Below are positions 61,008 through 64,000 of a stretch of 64,000 nucleotides of DNA, piece after piece (the first letter of the stretch is position 1; each line of letters starts with the position of its first letter). Origin of the DNA: Legionellales bacterium (GTDB lineage: Bacteria; Pseudomonadota; Gammaproteobacteria; UBA1113); assembly GCA_002709565.1 (NCBI GenBank), contig PAPY01000031.1, forward strand, positions 64,071 through 128,070, written 5' to 3'. A program made the position numbers and the translations under genes. The notes below the pieces were generated by a model. It ran no database searches. It saw only the letters and a list, made by a program, of their open reading frames with translations, and was not told where the DNA came from.

Positions 61008-62489
61008 ATGAAATTGCAAGCAGGCCAGCTAAATTATGATGATCTAAAGTTGTTGCTTGATGACAATGAAACTCTTGAGTTAGACTCTGATTGTCGCCAG
61101 GTTGTGCGTGACAGCGAAGAAACCCTCAAAAAACTCTTAGCAAAAGACAACGTTATCTACGGAGTCAATACTGGCTTGGGATTATTGGCCAACACACAAA
61201 TTGATGATCATAAACTGCAACAGTTGCAATATAATTTGGTGCTTTCTCATGCCACAGGGGTTGGAAACTTACTCCCCAAACAAATTATCCGTTTAATCAT
61301 GTCATTAAAGATAAATACACTGGCACAAGGCTACTCGGGTTGCCGCCTCGAAATCATACAAGCCCTTTGCCGGTTATTGAATATTCATATGTATCCTTGT
61401 ATTCCGTCGCAAGGTTCCCTCGGTGCCTCGGGGGACTTAGCGCCGTTGGCGCATATGAGTTTGCCTTTAATTGGCGAGGGGGAATTTCTGTATAAAGGGC
61501 GTATAATTCCTGCCAAGGAAGGATTAGAAATAGCAGGTCTTACGCCTTTTACCCTGGGTCCCAAGGAGGGCTTAGCCTTATTGAATGGCTTGCAAGTCTC
61601 CACAGCTATTGGCATTTATGCCTTATTACAGACACAACAGTTATTTAATCAAGCTATTATGACTGGGGCAATGTCGTTTGAAGCAAAGCGTGGTGATGCC
61701 AGCGTCTTCCAAGCTAAGCTTCACAAAGCGGGTGGGCAATTGGGGCAGCAACAGGTTGCGACGCTATTACGCGAATATATATCAGGTAGCGAAATTGCCG
61801 ATGCTAATCATAGCAAACACTATGTGCAAGATCCCTACTCCTTGCGTTGCCAACCACAAGTCATGGGGGCCTGTTGGGATCAAATGAATTTTGTTAGTGA
61901 TATCTTACTGCGTGCTGCCAATGGGATCTCTGATAACCCTCTAGTTTTTACTAGTCATCATGAAATTGTGAGTGGCGGTAATTTTCACGGTGAAGCCGTA
62001 GCGATGGCAGCGGATAATTTGGCTTTGGCTATCGCCGAGATTGGTGCATTAGCTGAGCGACGTATCGCGTTGTTGATGGACGAGCATATGAGTGGGTTAC
62101 CAGCGTTTTTGGTGGCGGATGCGGGAGTCAACTCTGGTTTCATGTTGGCCCATGTGACCGCAGCAGCGCTTGCTAGTGAAAATAAATCCCTGGCCCATCC
62201 TGCATGCGTAGATAGTTTACCCACCTCTGGTAATCAAGAAGATCATGTTAGCATGGCGACCTTTGCTGCCAATCGATTATTAACGATGTGTGATAATACA
62301 CGCACAATTTTGGCGATAGAATTATTGGCCGCGTGCCAGGGCATTGATTTCCATGAACCCTTAAAGCCAGGCAAAAAGCTAAAACACATTCACGCACGTT
62401 TTCGCGAGTTGGTCCCACATTATGATAAAGATCGCTTATTCAAAACAGACATTGATGCGGCAGTGGATTTTTTGCGGATAAACGTTTGA
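61008..62489 (+). CDS. hutH: Histidine ammonia-lyase
   Basis: 493 residues. The autocatalytic MIO triplet A-S-G lies in L-G-A-S-G-D-L-A-P-L-A-H; N-T-G-L-G and Y-G-V near the start, and Q-D-P-Y-S-L-R-C-Q-P-Q-V-M-G and N-F-H-G-E are conserved. It deaminates histidine to urocanate. It closes the hut operon with hutI and hutU. Confidence 0.97.
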   Translation: MKLQAGQLNYDDLKLLLDDNETLELDSDCRQVVRDSEETLKKLLAKDNVIYGVNTGLGLLANTQIDDHKLQQLQYNLVLSHATGVGNLLPKQIIRLIMSLKINTLAQGYSGCRLEIIQALCRLLNIHMYPCIPSQGSLGASGDLAPLAHMSLPLIGEGEFLYKGRIIPAKEGLEIAGLTPFTLGPKEGLALLNGLQVSTAIGIYALLQTQQLFNQAIMTGAMSFEAKRGDASVFQAKLHKAGGQLGQQQVATLLREYISGSEIADANHSKHYVQDPYSLRCQPQVMGACWDQMNFVSDILLRAANGISDNPLVFTSHHEIVSGGNFHGEAVAMAADNLALAIAEIGALAERRIALLMDEHMSGLPAFLVADAGVNSGFMLAHVTAAALASENKSLAHPACVDSLPTSGNQEDHVSMATFAANRLLTMCDNTRTILAIELLAACQGIDFHEPLKPGKKLKHIHARFRELVPHYDKDRLFKTDIDAAVDFLRINV

Positions 62490-62640
62490 ATTCTTCTGTG
62501 TATTGAGTAACTTTGCGCTTCAACATTTTGGACACTCCTATTGGCTCGTAGATAGCCTAAGTTATGTGTCCGGAATAGGGTAGCCTCTTCAGTTTTACAT
62601 TATTTTTCAACGAGTTACCCATGATGAGAAATCCGATACA

Positions 62641-62883
62641 GTGTCTCGGATTTTCGTGGAGCCTATATTTTGGCCAAATCTTTGTTGGTCCCATTATGTT
62701 GAGCTTATCAGGGTTAAGCGGGACAATGAGCGTAATTTTTACGCATTGGAAGCCAGTAAAAATAACTGGTCTGTGAGAGAGCTTGCGCGGCAGAAAGATA
62801 CACTGCTATTCGATCGTTTGCAGAACAGCAAAGATCCGGAAGCAATGTTAAAACTTTGCCAAGATGGTGAGGAAAAGGATTAA
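62641..62883 (+). pseudogene. Fragment of a DUF1016/YhcG-type nuclease gene
   Basis: About 80 codons. The stretch W-S-H-Y-V-E-L-I-R-V-K, F-Y-A-L-E-A-S, N-W-S-V-R-E-L-A-R-Q and L-F-D-R-L matches the N-terminal DUF1016 domain, whose intact proteins are ~330-370 residues with a C-terminal PDDEXK nuclease domain. Both the start and the nuclease part are missing. The leading residues (R-I-F-V-E-P-I-F-W-P-N) look unrelated. The 150 bases before it show only a weak GGACAC/GTGTCC inverted repeat (62531-62536, 62567-62572). It is a decayed accessory gene. Confidence 0.7.
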
Positions 62884-62899
62884 ACTATGGCCCCAACGC

Positions 62900-62928
62900 A
62901 AAAAGGACGCCGAGGCGTCCTTTTTTTG
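62900..62928. terminator. Bidirectional rho-independent terminator
   Basis: GGACGC / GCGTCC stem around a four-base loop (62905-62920), flanked by AAAAA and TTTTTTT. It can stop transcripts from the left and those of the acidic protein gene from the right. Confidence 0.9.
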
Positions 62929-62942
62929 ATTGAAGAATAGGC

Positions 62943-63557
62943 TTAGACAAAGCTAGGTGCTGAGCTGTCAGCATCAGTGTCAGCTTCATCATCGATCAAC
63001 TGAGCAGCTGAATCATCAGCGTTAGCATCAGAATCATCAGCCGCTAATTGCGCTTGAGTGTCATCATCACCAGCTGGGTTAGTGTCAGCTGTGAGACTAG
63101 CTTGACCATTGTCATCGCTATTAGCGTCACCGTTGTCGTCGCCGTTGTCATCACCATTGTCGCCATTGGCATCTGCATCGTCACCATTAGCACCGATCAA
63201 CTGTGCAGTTTGGTCGCCTGCATCATCGCCAGCAGGGTTCGTGTCAGCAGCTAAATGAAGATGGTCACCGTTGTCACCATTGGCATCATCATTGTCGTCA
63301 CCGTTATCATCGCCATTGTCGTCACCGTTGTCATTAGCATCGTCATCATCGCCAACTAACTGAGCGGGTGCAGCAGTGTCATCATTGATGGTTGCGTCAG
63401 TCGCTTGGTCAGTAGCAGGTGTGCTATCTTCCAACAACGCAGTCAACTGAGCAGATTCAGGTTGGGTTGCTGTTGTATCGTCAGAAGTTGCCGCTTGCGC
63501 AGACACAGCAAGCGCCACAGACGCTGCAACAGCAGAAAGAGTTAATAATTTTTTCAT
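62943..63557 (-). CDS. Highly acidic repetitive exported protein
   Basis: 204 residues from ATG 63557, with GAGG six bases upstream (a GTG at 63569 would add four residues). A signal peptide (about 1-23, ending A-Q-A-A) precedes a mature part made almost only of D, N, G, A, T and S. The G-D-D-N tetrad repeats in tandem near 78-92 and 131-143, and A-D-T-N-P-A-G-D-D occurs twice, 53 residues apart (104-112, 157-165). Single A-Q-L motifs recur. No family is recognised. The Asp/Asn/Gly pattern suggests metal (calcium) binding or an intrinsically disordered shield. It is a single-gene unit with its own terminator. Confidence 0.75.
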   Translation of the reverse strand: MKKLLTLSAVAASVALAVSAQAATSDDTTATQPESAQLTALLEDSTPATDQATDATINDDTAAPAQLVGDDDDANDNGDDNGDDNGDDNDDANGDNGDHLHLAADTNPAGDDAGDQTAQLIGANGDDADANGDNGDDNGDDNGDANSDDNGQASLTADTNPAGDDDTQAQLAADDSDANADDSAAQLIDDEADTDADSSAPSFV

Positions 63558-63791
63558 AGTATGCCTCACTAGTATTTGAGTTGTTACACAGTTCTGACAA
63601 TAACGCCATTACCATGCAATGAAATTATCAATCGACTGTAACACCACCATGTCGAGGCGAGAGAGTTTTGTAACAACTGGGTAACAGCTAGTTAGGGCTG
63701 ATTTTGTGGAAATTTCCAATGATCCGGTGTATTTTGCCAAAGAATGAGTTATTATTGCCCAGCACGAATGGCGTGCCGTACTAGAGATTAA

Positions 63792-64000
<209 letters not shown>

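Noticed and set aside
62531-62572. GGACAC/GTGTCC inverted repeat before the DUF1016 fragment as an insertion-sequence end
   Set aside because: Arms of only six bases, no transposase fragment and no target duplication nearby.

Overview
The window looks like chromosomal DNA of a gammaproteobacterium, most likely in or near the Legionellales. Evidence for this: conserved gammaproteobacterial gene order (orn-nnr-tsaE-amiB-mutL; mrcA divergent from pilMNOPQ-aroK-aroB-damX; ubiC-ubiA; pcnB-folK), an outer-membrane protein resembling the Legionella major outer membrane protein family, and an F-box-like protein of the kind found in bacteria that live inside eukaryotic cells. The genus cannot be fixed from sequence reading alone. 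Base composition looks moderate and fairly even. I saw no rRNA, tRNA, CRISPR array or intact insertion sequence.

Layout. 1-4.0 kb: the 3' end of an unknown gene, then a compact cluster of a 42-codon peptide ORF, a YcaO protein, a TfuA protein and a GNAT acetyltransferase. This looks like a small thioamide-type RiPP pathway and is the strongest candidate for an undescribed system. 4.2-8.9 kb: psd with an alkaline-phosphatase-superfamily membrane enzyme, tsaD, plsY. 8.9-14.5 kb: accessory island with a broken AbiE toxin-antitoxin pair that keeps its antitoxin and operator, an orphan DUF4143-type ATPase behind a phased repeat array, and an F-box-like membrane protein split by one in-frame TAG. 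14.6-21.2 kb: housekeeping (orn, nnr, tsaE, amiB, mutL, miaA). 21.5-26.8 kb: outer-membrane protein, nitrilase-family amidase, MFS transporter, folK, pcnB.

27.0-31.8 kb: a four-gene amino-acid catabolic operon in which astA and astD sit with an M20 hydrolase and an arginase-family ureohydrolase instead of the usual astB and astE. 31.9-33.4 kb: two unknown proteins with C-terminal membrane hairpins. 33.5-41.9 kb: another orphan ATPase with its own palindromic operators, marC, azlCD, an unknown 440-residue protein, a methyltransferase, ubiC-ubiA and an MscS channel. 41.9-57.1 kb: mrcA, the type IV pilus assembly operon pilMNOPQ, shikimate genes aroK and aroB, a third orphan ATPase inserted before damX, hemE and a YheT-type hydrolase. 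57.0-62.5 kb: histidine utilisation (hutG divergent from hutI-hutU-hutH). 62.6-64.0 kb: a DUF1016 fragment, a highly acidic repetitive exported protein, and the start of coaD.

Together the genes describe a pilus-bearing, amino-acid-consuming bacterium: Hut converts histidine to glutamate, and the AST-like operon probably feeds arginine or ornithine carbon to glutamate. The accessory stretches hold defence/toxin remnants, self-regulated ATPase modules and probable host-interaction proteins, punctuated by at least two families of short dispersed repeats.
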